From Scedosporium boydii (taxonomy: Eukaryota; Ascomycota; Sordariomycetes; Microascales; Microascaceae), in assembly GCA_002221725.1 (NCBI GenBank), contig NJFT01000184.1, positions 17,145 to 81,144 on the forward strand: a DNA stretch of 64,000 bases, given 5' to 3'. The notes under the pieces are model-generated. The model saw only the letters and a list, made by a program, of their open reading frames with translations, had not been told where the DNA came from and did not search any database. Positions 1-11,394 of this stretch are shown here, piece after piece; position 1 is the first letter of the stretch, and each line of letters starts with the position of its first letter. A program made the translations under genes and the position numbers.

Positions 1-378
1 GGAATCTTTTTGTAGTTTTGGAAAACCCATGCGATAAGACCCGACAACACGGAATTTGAGGGCAGCACCGCCTCTCGAAACATCCTGCAGCTGGATGAAC
101 CGCAATTCATCATGCTCAGGCTAAGCAAAACAAAGATTGCTTTTTTCAGAGTAGAATAGAATCCTTGATAATAAGCCGCTCGGCCGCTATCCGTGAATAC
201 GAGAAATCCTGCTTGTCTCCGTATCTGGTAGAGTCGACAGGCAGTTTCTGGAAGATTACAGCCCTCTATTTCTGAGGGTCCCTTCCCCAGAAACTTGGAA
301 TGCATGGCCACGATTCATAGGTGTTCAGACAGAAGACTGAGACTGCGTTTCAAGGGTTCGTAAAAGAATAGAATATGT
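1..378. other. Intergenic, 3' flank of the NLR gene
   Basis: No open reading frame of note on either strand. It is the downstream flank of the minus-strand NLR-like gene that stops at 379. Nothing else could be supported. Confidence 0.6.
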
Positions 379-3300
379 TTAAGAAAGAGGACGCTTGCTC
401 TTAGGCACTGCATCCCTCAACGCCTTCGCAACCTGGGGATGGGGATTCATAAGCGCCCAATCTAATGCCGTTTTGCCATAGCTATCTTTATGAGTGGGAT
501 CAAATTTCCCAGTCTCTAGAAGAAGCAAGACCATATCCACCGATGCACATGGAGCTGCGTATGCAAGTGCAGTCCTACCGTCACCGGAGACCACTGCCAC
601 ATCTACCCTCGGACATTCCAGGATCAGTTTCGCAACTGCCGTGGTTTTTTGCATGGCGGCATAATGAACCACCGCGCGTCCAGATATGTCGAGTTGGTTG
701 ATAGCAAGTTGCGGGGAGGAGAGAAGTAGTGGGATTGAATCGACGAGGCGCTGGGCGATGGCGAGGTGTAGAAGCGTTTCACCTCTCTTCGTGACCACAC
801 CGCTCTCTACCCTAGGAGAATCTAGAAGCAGCTGGAGGATGTGCAGCCTTTTGTGAATAATTGCCAGCTGTACGGCAGTATAACCCATTCTATCCACGGA
901 TGAGATATTGGTCGTCTGGTGCCTTAAGAGAAAGCTGACTACGTGTGGTGCATCGTAAATCACCGCCAAGTGCAGCACTGCTTCTCCTTCTTGTCCCTCA
1001 AAGTTCACATCCACCGGAGTCCTCTGCAGGAGAAACGCTGCAACGTTGCCGGCACCCTTGGTGATAGCCTCCCGGACCATTGTTGTAGCATCGGGAAGGG
1101 TTGTCGAGGAATTTTCAAGTCTTAGCACGAGAGACGTGCTCGCTATATTTGTAGAGTTATTAGAGTTCAACTTGAGCATGAAATCAAGATCGCGTTCCGA
1201 AAAAGCCGCGTCCTTGTCAGCTTCGAGACAAAGTTGCAGCATGCTGGCACTTCTAGCTATTGCTGATGAAGAAGAAGAAGAGGCATCCTCGATAAGAAGA
1301 GAGGACAATTTCGCCCGCAAACCCCTTAGGAGCATCATGATGAACCCAGCTCCTGCGTCAACAGCGAGGCGCCAAGCCAGTTCGAGATTCCTCGACGAGC
1401 AGCTCTCTATTGCACGCGATTCGAGGAAGAGGCTACATAGGGTGACGTCTCCTTTCGCGATGGCGACATGTAAAGGCGTATGCCCATCGATATCCTCAAT
1501 ATTGATATCCGCTCCACGCTTGAGGAACAGGTCCGTCAACGACCTTGATCTCTTATCTGTAGCATAATGGAGGGCAGTTTTCCCAGCGCCGTCGCGGAAA
1601 TTGACAACGTCAGGGCATCGTTCCGAGATGGCCGCTGCATGGGCGGTGAGGTCTCGCTGGACGCAGAAGTGCAACAACGATGTGCCGCTGGAGTCTCGGA
1701 CGCGGCAATCTGTATGGGGCCAATTGATTAAGGTTTTTGCAGCGGTCACAGACTGGGTCGCTAACGCCACTTGTAAAGCTGTATTTCCGTCGGGGTCTCG
1801 GATATTCGGGTCCACGTTGCAGTCATTGAGCGCGAAGGATACAATTATGCTACTGTCAACCAAGGCTCCGACGTGCAGTAGAGCCTCTTGCGGAATGCGG
1901 GCGTGCCAGCAAGAGGTCCCGTGAAAGGGATGGCTCAGCCGCAAATCGATACAATGCCACCTTTGAGCATATCGAAGAAAGCGGCCCTGCATCCACATAG
2001 TTGAAACGGTGCTGGGGGCAGGATTACCAGGTTCAAACAAGGCGGCGAATTCTTCTCCTTCCCACGATATCGACTCCTCCGAGTCATTCGGCAATGATGT
2101 GCCAGTGTGCCAGACCGCTCGAGTCGTAATTTCTAACGACTTCGGTTTATTCAGCTGCTCGCGAGCGCTAGAGGAAATTAGCTCTTGACGATTGTCCAGA
2201 ACAAGCAGATCCCACTCAACCCCCGGCTTGCTCGTTGACGTGTTATCCAGTGCTGAAGAGCCCACACCGTCATAGACAGCGGACCAGATATTTATGTTTA
2301 AATGGTGCAACGTATGGAAGATAGAGTCACGCGTTCCTTCCGCCAGATAGGAACTACTTCCAAGGAGAAGCATGAGAAGCGAGCTCGAAAAGTACTTGAT
2401 GGGATGACCGTCTTCAGAATAGGTTTGGCCCGATTTGAGTATTGCCTCTAGGGCGCCCAAATCCCACAGGTTATAGTTCGGGTTCAATCCTGGGAGCGTT
2501 GTTATCAGACGCTCTACACGCCAAAGGCAATTCTCGAACGAGGATGTTCTCGAACGTGAAGATTTCGGGATCCAGTATGTGTGATGATAGCGTCCTACAA
2601 AGTATCCATCGAAATGGTCTCTTGATAGAAGCGCCCAACCCAATAGGCTCATGCCAAAACAGTCCGTGTCGTTGACCCCTGGGTACGGAAGCTGACCCGC
2701 TCTACTACGTAGGCGTTCTAAAAATGGGTCAAGCGTATCGAGTTCCAACATGCAGGCGGTATGGACTAGCGATTGGCCGTTTGAGCGTTGAGCTAAAAAC
2801 TGGAACGGGATATTGTAGGACCATAACTTTTGTGCTTGTGTAGGAAGACCAGCGGGGACAGGCGCCGAACGCCTCCCAGGTGAGGCAGCTTTAGCGTTTA
2901 TCTCGGCGTTTAGCGCAACACAATAACGCTCCGCTAAATCCTGTAAGCAGTGGTCAAGTGATTTGCAAAGGCGTAAGAGCGGTATCCATGCACGTTCAAC
3001 CAACGAAGATATTATAACCGGGCGATGCTTTGAGCCAAATAAGAGATATGCGAGGCAGCCTCCTGCCATGGCTGGGACAACTCCCTCCAAGACATCCCAA
3101 TGAGTGTCGAAATAGACGGAGATGGTCGAGTGAGCCAATGTCACCTGGTCCCTGACACTGCCCCCGTGTGCGTCTACCCTAACCAGTCCAAGGCAGCAGT
3201 CAAGGGCCGTAGTGCGACTGGGGAGATTGTCTTTCTGGAAACTAACATGGCCGGGGTCCAACGCCAAGATGTGTCGAAGTTCGTCCAATGAGAGTGGCCC

Positions 3301-5207
3301 GATGAAGTGAATCCAAGCAAGTATTCGAAAGGCCTGGTCCGCATGAGTATGTTCTCGAATCCGCGCCAACGTCTGGCCGAATGCGGAGTCGAGAGTCCCT
3401 GGTAAGTCCTTCAAAGCCTCTCGGCGGCGGTATATCGTATTGTGACTCAGAACTAGAGTGGTATGCAATGAGGCAAGCAGGAACCTTTCGTGTAGAACAA
3501 GATCCTATTTTAGTTAAAGTCTATCACCTAGGCGGATACTCGAAGGCGAAATCACTTACATCCCGTTGGCTAGTGCTGATATATCTTCCCGTATCTCGTA
3601 GGCCAGGTCAGAAGGCAAGAGTTCAGGTTGGCGAGCTCTTTCATGTTCAACTTGTTCAGACACGACAGCGTAGATATCAGCATTTTGAGGTTGTACGGTT
3701 TGGATCTCGGCATCCGGAAATACTCGCTTTATCATGCTTGTAATGGATTGCCGCCCTATGAAGAAGAAAGACGTAGGCAACGGAAACCCTCGACAAGCCG
3801 TAAGCAGATGTTCTGCGTCCCCACACTCGTCTAGCGCGTCTATGCATACGAATAGCCTTTTGACTGTCGATGCCAGAGGCTCCAGAACGCGGTACATTTC
3901 TTCGATCGTAGCAGTTGGTCTGCGAAGCTTGACATGAGAAAGACGAACCAACTCAGCCACTTTGTCTGGAAGTGAGTCGAATTGGCCTAGAAGCTGCCGA
4001 ATTAGGGCTCCCACAAGAGCAGTAACAGGGTAATTTCCGGTCCTCTGGTAGTCGCAATAGAGGTAAGTTGCGTATCCATCAGTTCCGGATGCGTTCACGT
4101 CATGGAGATGGTCAATGACGCGAGATCTTTGGAAAGTTGTCAGAACACATGCCAACTGTGATACTCGGTTATTCGGTTATCTCACATTGTAAAGGTCTTT
4201 CCCTGGCCAGGATCACCAACCCAACAGATGGCTTTCGCGCAATTGTCAGTCTGGGGAGGTTGGAGCCACCGCTGAAAACCGGCGTCACGAAGGATCCATC
4301 CACAAGTCCCGAGAAGCCTCTTTGCCTTGATCTCTTCATGTCTTGAAGAAGGGTCGATTGGCGATAGCCATTCAAGAGCTTGGCCATGCAGTTTATCCGC
4401 ATGGTACTCCGAAAGTTCTGCCATCAGATGTGTCAGGTAGGATCTCACCATCTAAGACGATTAGTGGCCAACTGACCTTTCTTCATCTCCTCAAGTTGCG
4501 TCAAACCTATCTGAACACGATCGATTCGCTGGACAGAGTCCGAGATGCACGATGCAATTACGCACAGCTTTTCGAGCATACACTCTAGTTGCGCGGACTG
4601 TTCAGGAAAAGACGCGGCCATCTGGGACAGGGTGTCTCCCTGGGTTTTAAAGTGAGAGATCACTTCCTTGTGTGACTTTGACATTTGCTGGCTATGCCAG
4701 GACCTATTTAGAGTGGTGATGATATAGATGTACAGGTGGTTCAGAGTCTTACCAATTTTTCATCACTAGACAAAATTCAAATGTGCTTTGCATGGCATGC
4801 AGCTCTGAAATAAGTTCCTGGCATTGCTTCTTATCAAATGGCCATCGAAACCGGGAAATGGCCGACTTGATGCTGCCGGACACTGATTTTTCTAGATTAT
4901 TATCAGACGAACCAGCAGGCGACTGGGACCTAAGTTTCTTCGAAAGTTCTAAGACGCGTGTCTGACAAGCTGAAATCGATACTGTGAGCGCGGAATCGTC
5001 CGCCAATGTCATGTCTCTGGCTTCATCGGTGTTCAGGAAAGCCTCCAGTTTCTGCAATGTGGCCACGAGCGCGTTTACCGTCTTAGAGAGCTGTAGGGCC
5101 TCTTCGGGCGCCGATCGGATGCTGACGGCTGTGTCGATCACTTTTGGAATTTGGATGGCCAAGCTGACGAGCCCGGCCACTGAAGCTGCTACTCCGAGGG
5201 CTTCCAT
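379..5207 (-). CDS. NLR-like STAND protein: HeLo-like / NACHT / ankyrin repeats
   Basis: Predicted about 1524 aa in five exons: 4753–5207, 4477–4691, 4186–4417, 3560–4126 and 379–3484; the phases agree and the total is divisible by three. The start at 5207 gives MEALGVAASVAGLVSLAIQ, the usual opening of the fungal STAND N-terminal (HeLo-like) domain, so a longer in-frame extension is not used. The NACHT P-loop GDPGQGKT lies near residue 295, split from the rest by intron 3, and Walker B (LFVCIDALDEC) near residue 390. About ten ankyrin units fill the last 600 residues (for example DGHTPLHVAIAKGD). Known relatives are cytosolic sensors: ankyrin repeats recognise, NACHT oligomerises, and the N-terminal domain executes, in heterokaryon incompatibility and innate-type responses. 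The ligand and whether this copy kills cells are unknown. The C-terminal exon is intact over 1035 codons. Confidence 0.88.
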
Positions 5208-5864
5208 CGGGGGCGGGGTTGGCAAAATCAACCAGCCCGTGTTTATTCCCAAAGTTCATACATGATGTCGGAAAATGGAGTGACACCGGAGGACGACTTT
5301 GGATGCGGGGGCGGGCAACATGATCTTAAGACCAATGACCACACATCAGGCTGCTATTCGCCAAGTCATTCCCGCCCACCAACATGAGGCGTGCAGAGGA
5401 TCATAACCGCAATCACGTGGGTAGCTGGGATAGATGCCTGCGAATCCGCATGCGCAGTCTACAACGCTCAGCGTGGCTCAGTCGTGGCTATGCTAAGTGT
5501 AAAAGGCGATGGGAGGAAATGCGTCGACCAGGCTCAAGATCGGACAGCGATCGCAAAATTGCGGTGCTTTAACGAATTTGGGGCGGTAGGTAGTGTTTTG
5601 CCCCTGTAATTATAGCGAAGTGGGTCATAAATCGTATCTCAAAAGCGCAAAGCACCATGGCTCGTCTTGTATGAGCCACCCGGTCCGAGAATGGGGCAAG
5701 GTCCGAGAGAGCATGGTAGAGAAAGCTGGCGATGATATCTCTGGAGGTGTAATGAAGTTGTCAAGTTCTCCTAGCCAAGAAACCTGCCTCCTTTCTTCAT
5801 CATGGTGATAAACCTGCAACAGTGTCCGCTTCCATGATACCAACATTAATTTCCAGATGAAAAA
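5208..5864. other. Intergenic: NLR promoter side and TF 3' flank
   Basis: Both flanking genes are on the minus strand, so this holds the upstream region of the NLR gene and the 3' flank of the transcription factor. Only short ORFs are present and none resembles a protein. No clear TATA box was identified. Confidence 0.5.
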
Positions 5865-8459
5865 TTAAAGATACGTCAGGGCGTTATCCCACATCCACGT
5901 CTGGTCCGCCGCTGGCAGGCCGAGATTCCAGTCTGCCAAGCCTACACTTTCATACGACATCGAATCATTCCTCTCGATAGTCTGATCTTCCGGCAGCTCG
6001 CCGCCCAGCGCCATCTGTGATATAAATGATGGTTGTGCCGGCCCTCCTTGCCCTAGATCTTGCGGCGCCGATCCTACGAGCTCCGCGATGTTCAGCACAC
6101 CGTTTCGTACCGTCCCATAGGCACCTTGAGAGGCCTCGTTGGGCATCGTGGGAAGCGCGTCCGCTGTTGGTTCTCCAAATGGCGAAATCACCATGTCGTT
6201 CTTGCGGCCAAAGCCAATGTCTCCCCTCGCATTGATCAAATGCTGAGTTTCTTCACCTGCTATGACATGCATCAAGTCTGTTAAAACCTCCCTTAGCTGA
6301 GACCATATCGGCGCCAAAAACCCGGTGTCTTTGGCCACTTTGATTAGCCTCGCAACTCCGCGCTTACTTTCCTGCCCTTGATCGGAGAGCGGATCGGCAA
6401 GAGCGATGATGCTGAGTATGACACCCGCCGCGAGAGCATGGACCCCAGCGTGAGCGGCGGCTGGGCTGACGCGGAGCAGTTTAAGAAGCTCGGCATGCTC
6501 TCCGATGAGTGAAGTGCGCACAGCCGAGGACCAGCACTGGTTTCTCGCTTTCCGTGTCAATTCACGCATCAGCTCCGCCTCGGCTTGTCTATCTTGGTTT
6601 GATACCGGTAGAGGGAGGTCAATATGGAGAGGCTTATCTAAGGTTATTAACGGGCGGAATAATATAACATGGGCGTTATCGTAGGATATTTGTAGCGTTA
6701 TGGCCTGTAGGGCAAGTTTCCGGAGAACTGGATCCGCGTCCGGGCTGTCATAGGAGCGGCCCAAATAAGTCTCAGGTCTTAGTTCATGTCCAATTTTCCG
6801 CTCCCAGTCGAGCAATTGCTTGTGGAATGCGGAGATCTGCTGGATCAGATCGCGGGGTTTTCGCCGGCGACCAAAGTAGAGGTCGCGCATAATGGAAGCT
6901 ATAATTGTGTATAGTTTCGCTTTGTTCATGTTGTAGGAATTGGTACTTATTGTCGAGACAACTCCACCATCACTCACACCATCGACAGTGCCAGGGTTAT
7001 CCTCAAAGCTCAGCGGTAATTCAACTTGGCATTCGTCGATGACTACTATAGGCGGGCGACCATACGAAATCGCCATAAAGCTGGGACCTGACAGTTAGCA
7101 CTGGCTGTCTTTAGGTGGTTGGTGGCCGTGTGGCTGCTGAGTTGGTTTGGTGGGACAAACATACCCAGAGGTGATGAAGAGAACCCACCACAATCGGCGA
7201 CGAACCTCTCGTTCATGATCATCAACCGATTTCCAAGTGTGCTCCTGGTGCAAACCCATTCTCATCGCAGCTTTGATGGTGGCTTCTACAGTAACGGAAG
7301 CAGCGTGCGTCTGACTTACGATGAAGTACGCGCTGCCTAGAAGGTAGTTGTAAACCCTCGCCTCTACTGTAAACTCTTGCATGGACGGCAGAAACCAAGC
7401 CCCCGCGACTTGCAGGATTTTCGATTCCAATTGGGAGAAGTCGACACCCGGGCACTTCTCCTCCCTATCTTTTTGCGGCATGAACCGTGCACCAAAAAAG
7501 CAGACAACAAGCATAAGATAAAGGAAGCTCTTGTCATGTGGATCAGCCATGCCACTGACGACGATGGGGTGGGCTCGGGCCCTAAAGCTAGGCTCGTGAA
7601 ATACCGTGAGGTACCAGTGCATGCAGTCGGAGTACGATTGGAACAACGCCCATGTTATCGACGGTGATGGCAGCTCCATGCCAATGATTTGGTAAACGGG
7701 AACGGGAGGTCGCTTCTCTCGTGGTGTAGTCTCAGACGGATTGGCATCGGGGATGGCATCGTGAACCCGGTTCTTCTTACAGTGTGTATATCGATACTTG
7801 TGGAAGATCTGCAAGGCCTACTTGTTAGCATTTAGGGTACTTCTCGAGTCAAGAGGGATGAAGTCCCCCGTACTTTATCTACTAATCCGATGGCTGATGC
7901 TCTCTCATGGGGTTCTCCATCCGCCACTGAGCCGCTAGAGAAAGGTATATCTTCTCCTAGGAAGGAGACCTGACTTCGATACGGAAGCGGCCGGGGGTTG
8001 TCCTCCAAGTTAGGCGAGTGGGCAGACATGCTCAGTGAAGGATGACTTGGAGCAGCATCCGGAAGAGCGGGCAAGGTCCCTCCACTCTTGGGACGCATAC
8101 GGTTGGACCTCCTGTTTGAAAATGTCAATTATTGATTGTCAGATGCCAACAGTTCAGGCTCTATCAAGGCCTGCCTACCTAGTCCGCTCCGTCGCCTCGG
8201 TACAAGCCTCATTTGCTCGCACACATAGAGGACAAGGGCGCGTGTTATCACACTGGATGCGGAAGGACCGAGGAATATGTTAGACATCATTGCGCACCCG
8301 AACGAAATAGGCTCGCTGCATATGACCAGTCGAATCCGGACTGGTTGGAGACCATGTGGAGTCAGTCTCGGACTCCGGGCTGGAGAGTTAGCCTACCTTC
8401 AACTTCTGCCGCCGGCACCTGGCACAAGCATGCCGAATACGCTTGCGTTCCGTATGCAT
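5865..8459 (-). CDS. Zn2Cys6 fungal-specific transcription factor
   Basis: Predicted 744 aa in five exons: 8397–8459, 8179–8252, 7874–8111, 7165–7808 and 5865–7080; the total is divisible by three. The zinc cluster is split by the first intron: exon 1 supplies CARCRRQKLK and exon 2 supplies CDNTRPCPLCVRANEAC, together C-x2-C-x6-C-x5-C-x2-C-x6-C, a complete binuclear cluster. The middle homology region (fungal_trans) follows, with signatures such as RRRLWWVLFI and, across intron 4, GFMAISYGRPP. The start at 8459 is the first ATG after an in-frame stop. It should bind DNA in the nucleus as a dimer. It is divergent from the acyl-CoA dehydrogenase gene starting at 9400, with a shared upstream region of about 940 bp, so that gene is a plausible target, by position only. 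Confidence 0.88.
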
Positions 8460-9399
8460 CGCCTTGAGCAGTTAACGGGGCTAGGGCATGGAGCCGATGT
8501 TTTGAGCGGAGGAAGCGAAATGATTTGGCGAACCCCACAAACGGACACCGGCTCCTTTAAGTGAGCCGATGTACTCCCTAATAGACTAAGGTTGGAGTTG
8601 CCACGGGCCGCTAAACCTCAAATGAACTGAACTGAGCTAAAATCCCCACACTCTGTTGCAACGTCTCCGCAGCTTTTTCACCCTTCCCAGTTTCCCAGTT
8701 AGTGCTAGTCCACACGAAATGATGCATCGGCTCCAGCACCGGCTCACTGTTCCCTAAAATCCTGGGATGACCAGCGGATTTTATGAGCTCAGCCTCTGCT
8801 CTTGCCCGATGAAGTACCACTTGAAAATGTTTAATTGCTCGAGTCTGTATATCCAAGACCAGGTCATAACACGTCTCCTCGTTCGAGCCATTCCACCGCT
8901 TAGGGTCTCAATTGGCATTATAAACTATTCCGGTCGTTTCTAATTCTGGTTTTCCTGCGTCCTCGTGCATCTCTCCCACCAGGAACTAAACTCCCACACG
9001 CCATGGCTTGGGGCTTTTCGTTTCCGGGTTAGCTCACGAAAAGCGACCCCGCCTCCCCGCTTCGATGAGCCCAGACGGAGCCGATAGGAGCCGGTCACAT
9101 GACTCGGCTCGGCTTCCGGCTCCCTGAAGCAGACCCAGGCGTCTATCCATCGCCATTTCGATTATGGGCAGTGGTTGAAAGGAGGAGAAGGTGTGCCTCG
9201 GTTTGTGCGATATGTCCGGATTCCATTCGCCTCGTGATACTCAGCCCGTTGACAAAACTCGAGATATATCATGATTCCATCAGTCCATAACCTCACACAT
9301 TCATCGAGACCTTCGTGTTGAAACCATCTACCAAGAGCAAGTACATTCATCTAGATCAAAGCCAGGCGACGAAACAGAAAGAAAAGTACCTCCTACAAC
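8460..9399. promoter_or_regulatory. Shared divergent upstream region (TF / acyl-CoA dehydrogenase)
   Basis: Between the start codons of two divergently transcribed genes. Zn2Cys6 factors usually bind CGG-type triplets, and several CGG/CCG triplets are present, but no clean paired site is claimed. A protein-like minus-strand reading frame occupies 8611 to about 8905 and is listed separately. Confidence 0.4.
8611..8905 (-). other. Possible orphan coding exon or gene remnant
   Basis: A minus-strand frame of about 98 codons runs from a candidate acceptor (CTAAG) near 8906 to a stop at 8611. Its composition is protein-like (N-terminal part reads RWNGSNEETCYDLVLD, then an amphipathic stretch, then LEPMHHFVWTSTNW). 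It has no ATG of its own at the start. A possible first exon exists at 9165–9350 on the same strand (begins MNVLALGRWF), but that would start only 50 bp from the divergent dehydrogenase gene. I do not recognise the family. It may be a real small gene, a remnant or chance. Confidence 0.22.
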
Positions 9400-11394
9400 A
9401 TGGCTTCTACCAAGGCACCTTCGTCTTCCACTGATGGCTTCTTCCAAGTCCTTCCCCGCATCGAACCCCAGTACACCTCCCCTGCCCTCAGCGCATCGGG
9501 ACCCCAGTCTGTCCAAACCGCGTCCGACGACCCAGTCCTCACGCGAATCGTGCGCCTCTACCTCCCCGCCAAGGCTCAAGCAACCGTGGGTGCCGAGCTC
9601 CATCGGTTCTCCCGCCGCGTGCTGCAGCCCGCCGTCCTCGACCACGTCGTCGACGCGGAGACGAACCTCCCCTTCCTGCGCCCGTTGACTACTTTCGGAG
9701 AGGAGAATCGCGAAGACCCTCTTGTTACATCGGAAGGGTGGAGGGCGTTAAAAAAGATTGCCGTCGAGGAGCGCGTTGTCCATGCCGCGTACGACAAGTC
9801 TGTCACTTCGCATAATCGCCGCATCGAGCAGTTCGCGCTTCATCATGTTTGGTCTCACTCGGCGGCACTGACTATGTGCCCTCTGTCCATGACGGATGGC
9901 GCGGCGACTATGCTTTCTCGCCATCTCAATGACCCCGACGGTGACCAGCCTGGGAGGCAGGCAGTCATTAGAGAATCGTACCGAAGGCTAATCTCGAAGG
10001 ATCCCTCCGAGTCGTGGACCAGCGGCCAGTGGATGACGGAGAGAACTGGTGGGAGTGACGTTCGTGGCACAGAGACCCTGGCGCGTAGGTTGAGTGCCCA
10101 AGAGATCGCCTTGGACGCTCAGAACGGCATTTCCCAGGATACCATCGGGCAGCCCCTTGGCCCCTGGCGCATCGATGGCTTCAAGTGGTTCAGTAGCGCC
10201 ACGGATTCAGACATGACCGTTCTCCTTGCTCAGACTTCTAAGGGCCTGAGTGCATTCATGGTCCCAATTCGCCGTAGGGCCGGAAATGGCCGTGCGTACG
10301 CCAATGAAGGCGAGATCCCAACCGAGCTCAATGGGATCCGCATTCAGCGCCTCAAGAACAAGCTGGGTACCAGGGCTGTCCCTACGGCAGAGCTTGAAAT
10401 CAAGGGAGGCCGCGGTTGGCTCCTGGGAGAGGAAGGTAAGGGTGTTAGTGAGATCGCCGCCCTGTTCAACATCACTCGAATCTACACTTCGGTCGGCAGC
10501 GCCACAAATTGGTCGAGGGGTCTTGCGATCTGCCGTGCTTACTCCAAGGCACGGACAGCTCGTGGCAAGTTTCTCTGGCAGCACCCCCAGCACCTGTTCT
10601 GGATGGCTGGCGAGACGGTTAAGTACTGGGCGGCCACGCAATTCGCCTTCTTTGGCGTTGCCTTGCAGGGATGCGTCGAGCAGGGTTGGAGCGAGGCCGT
10701 TGACGGCACGGCTGCTTCACTGCTGATCCCTCGCGACCCGGCCGCACAGGCTGCACTTTTGCGACTCCTGACCCCAGTGATGAAGAGCCAGGTCAGCCTT
10801 GCGGCTATCGAGGGCGTGCGAGCTTCCATGGAGTGTCTTGGAGGCGTTGGATACTGTGAAAATCATGAAGATCACGGCGTCTTGAACATCAGTAGGCTCT
10901 TCCGAGACACCGTCGTTCAAGTCATCTGGGAGGGAACGGTTAGTGTCATGGCCGAGGATATCGGCCGTGTTCTCAAGGACAAGAGAGTCGGCGGCGGAAA
11001 TGTCATCCCGACCATCTACGCTCAGTGGGTGAACAGCGTCCTGAGCCAGGTGAGCTGGGAGCTCCGTGATGAATGCGCTGCCGTCCAGGAGCGTTTGCAA
11101 GCTCTCATCGACCTGGTCACCTCGATTGACCATGCCGAGCTCGAGTACCGGGGAAGGGATATCCTTCGTCACCTCGAGGTTGTTACCGCCGCTACCCTTC
11201 TTCTCTTCGACGCCATTATCGACGGTGATGAGATTGCCACGCACATCGCTAGGCGATATGTTCGTTCCACGACACTTCCTAACAGTGATTACAACAAGAA
11301 GGAGAAGCCTGACTGGAAGACGGAGTTGGAGGTTGACCTCCGCATTTTCTTGGGAGATGGCTTCCGCCCAGTTAACAGCAAGGGCAAATTGTAA
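9400..11394 (+). CDS. AidB-like acyl-CoA dehydrogenase
   Basis: Intronless, 664 aa, start MASTKAPSSS at 9400. It carries the flavin/substrate signature of the acyl-CoA dehydrogenase superfamily (QWMTERTGGSDVRGTE, near residues 209–224), the SATDSDMTVLLAQ segment of the middle beta-domain, and a C-terminal helical domain (ECLGGVGYCENH; RLFRDTVVQVIWEGT), the arrangement of the AidB branch, which is longer than mitochondrial acyl-CoA dehydrogenases. Fungal relatives have an N-terminal extension like this one. The substrate is unknown. The C-terminus reads KGKL, close to but not a standard peroxisomal PTS1, so location is open. It is divergent from a Zn2Cys6 factor that could control it (inference from position). 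Confidence 0.9.
   Translation: MASTKAPSSSTDGFFQVLPRIEPQYTSPALSASGPQSVQTASDDPVLTRIVRLYLPAKAQATVGAELHRFSRRVLQPAVLDHVVDAETNLPFLRPLTTFGEENREDPLVTSEGWRALKKIAVEERVVHAAYDKSVTSHNRRIEQFALHHVWSHSAALTMCPLSMTDGAATMLSRHLNDPDGDQPGRQAVIRESYRRLISKDPSESWTSGQWMTERTGGSDVRGTETLARRLSAQEIALDAQNGISQDTIGQPLGPWRIDGFKWFSSATDSDMTVLLAQTSKGLSAFMVPIRRRAGNGRAYANEGEIPTELNGIRIQRLKNKLGTRAVPTAELEIKGGRGWLLGEEGKGVSEIAALFNITRIYTSVGSATNWSRGLAICRAYSKARTARGKFLWQHPQHLFWMAGETVKYWAATQFAFFGVALQGCVEQGWSEAVDGTAASLLIPRDPAAQAALLRLLTPVMKSQVSLAAIEGVRASMECLGGVGYCENHEDHGVLNISRLFRDTVVQVIWEGTVSVMAEDIGRVLKDKRVGGGNVIPTIYAQWVNSVLSQVSWELRDECAAVQERLQALIDLVTSIDHAELEYRGRDILRHLEVVTAATLLLFDAIIDGDEIATHIARRYVRSTTLPNSDYNKKEKPDWKTELEVDLRIFLGDGFRPVNSKGKL

Noticed and set aside
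10207..10641. 144-codon minus-strand ORF inside the acyl-CoA dehydrogenase
   Set aside because: Antisense shadow of a GC-rich real coding frame; no protein-like features.
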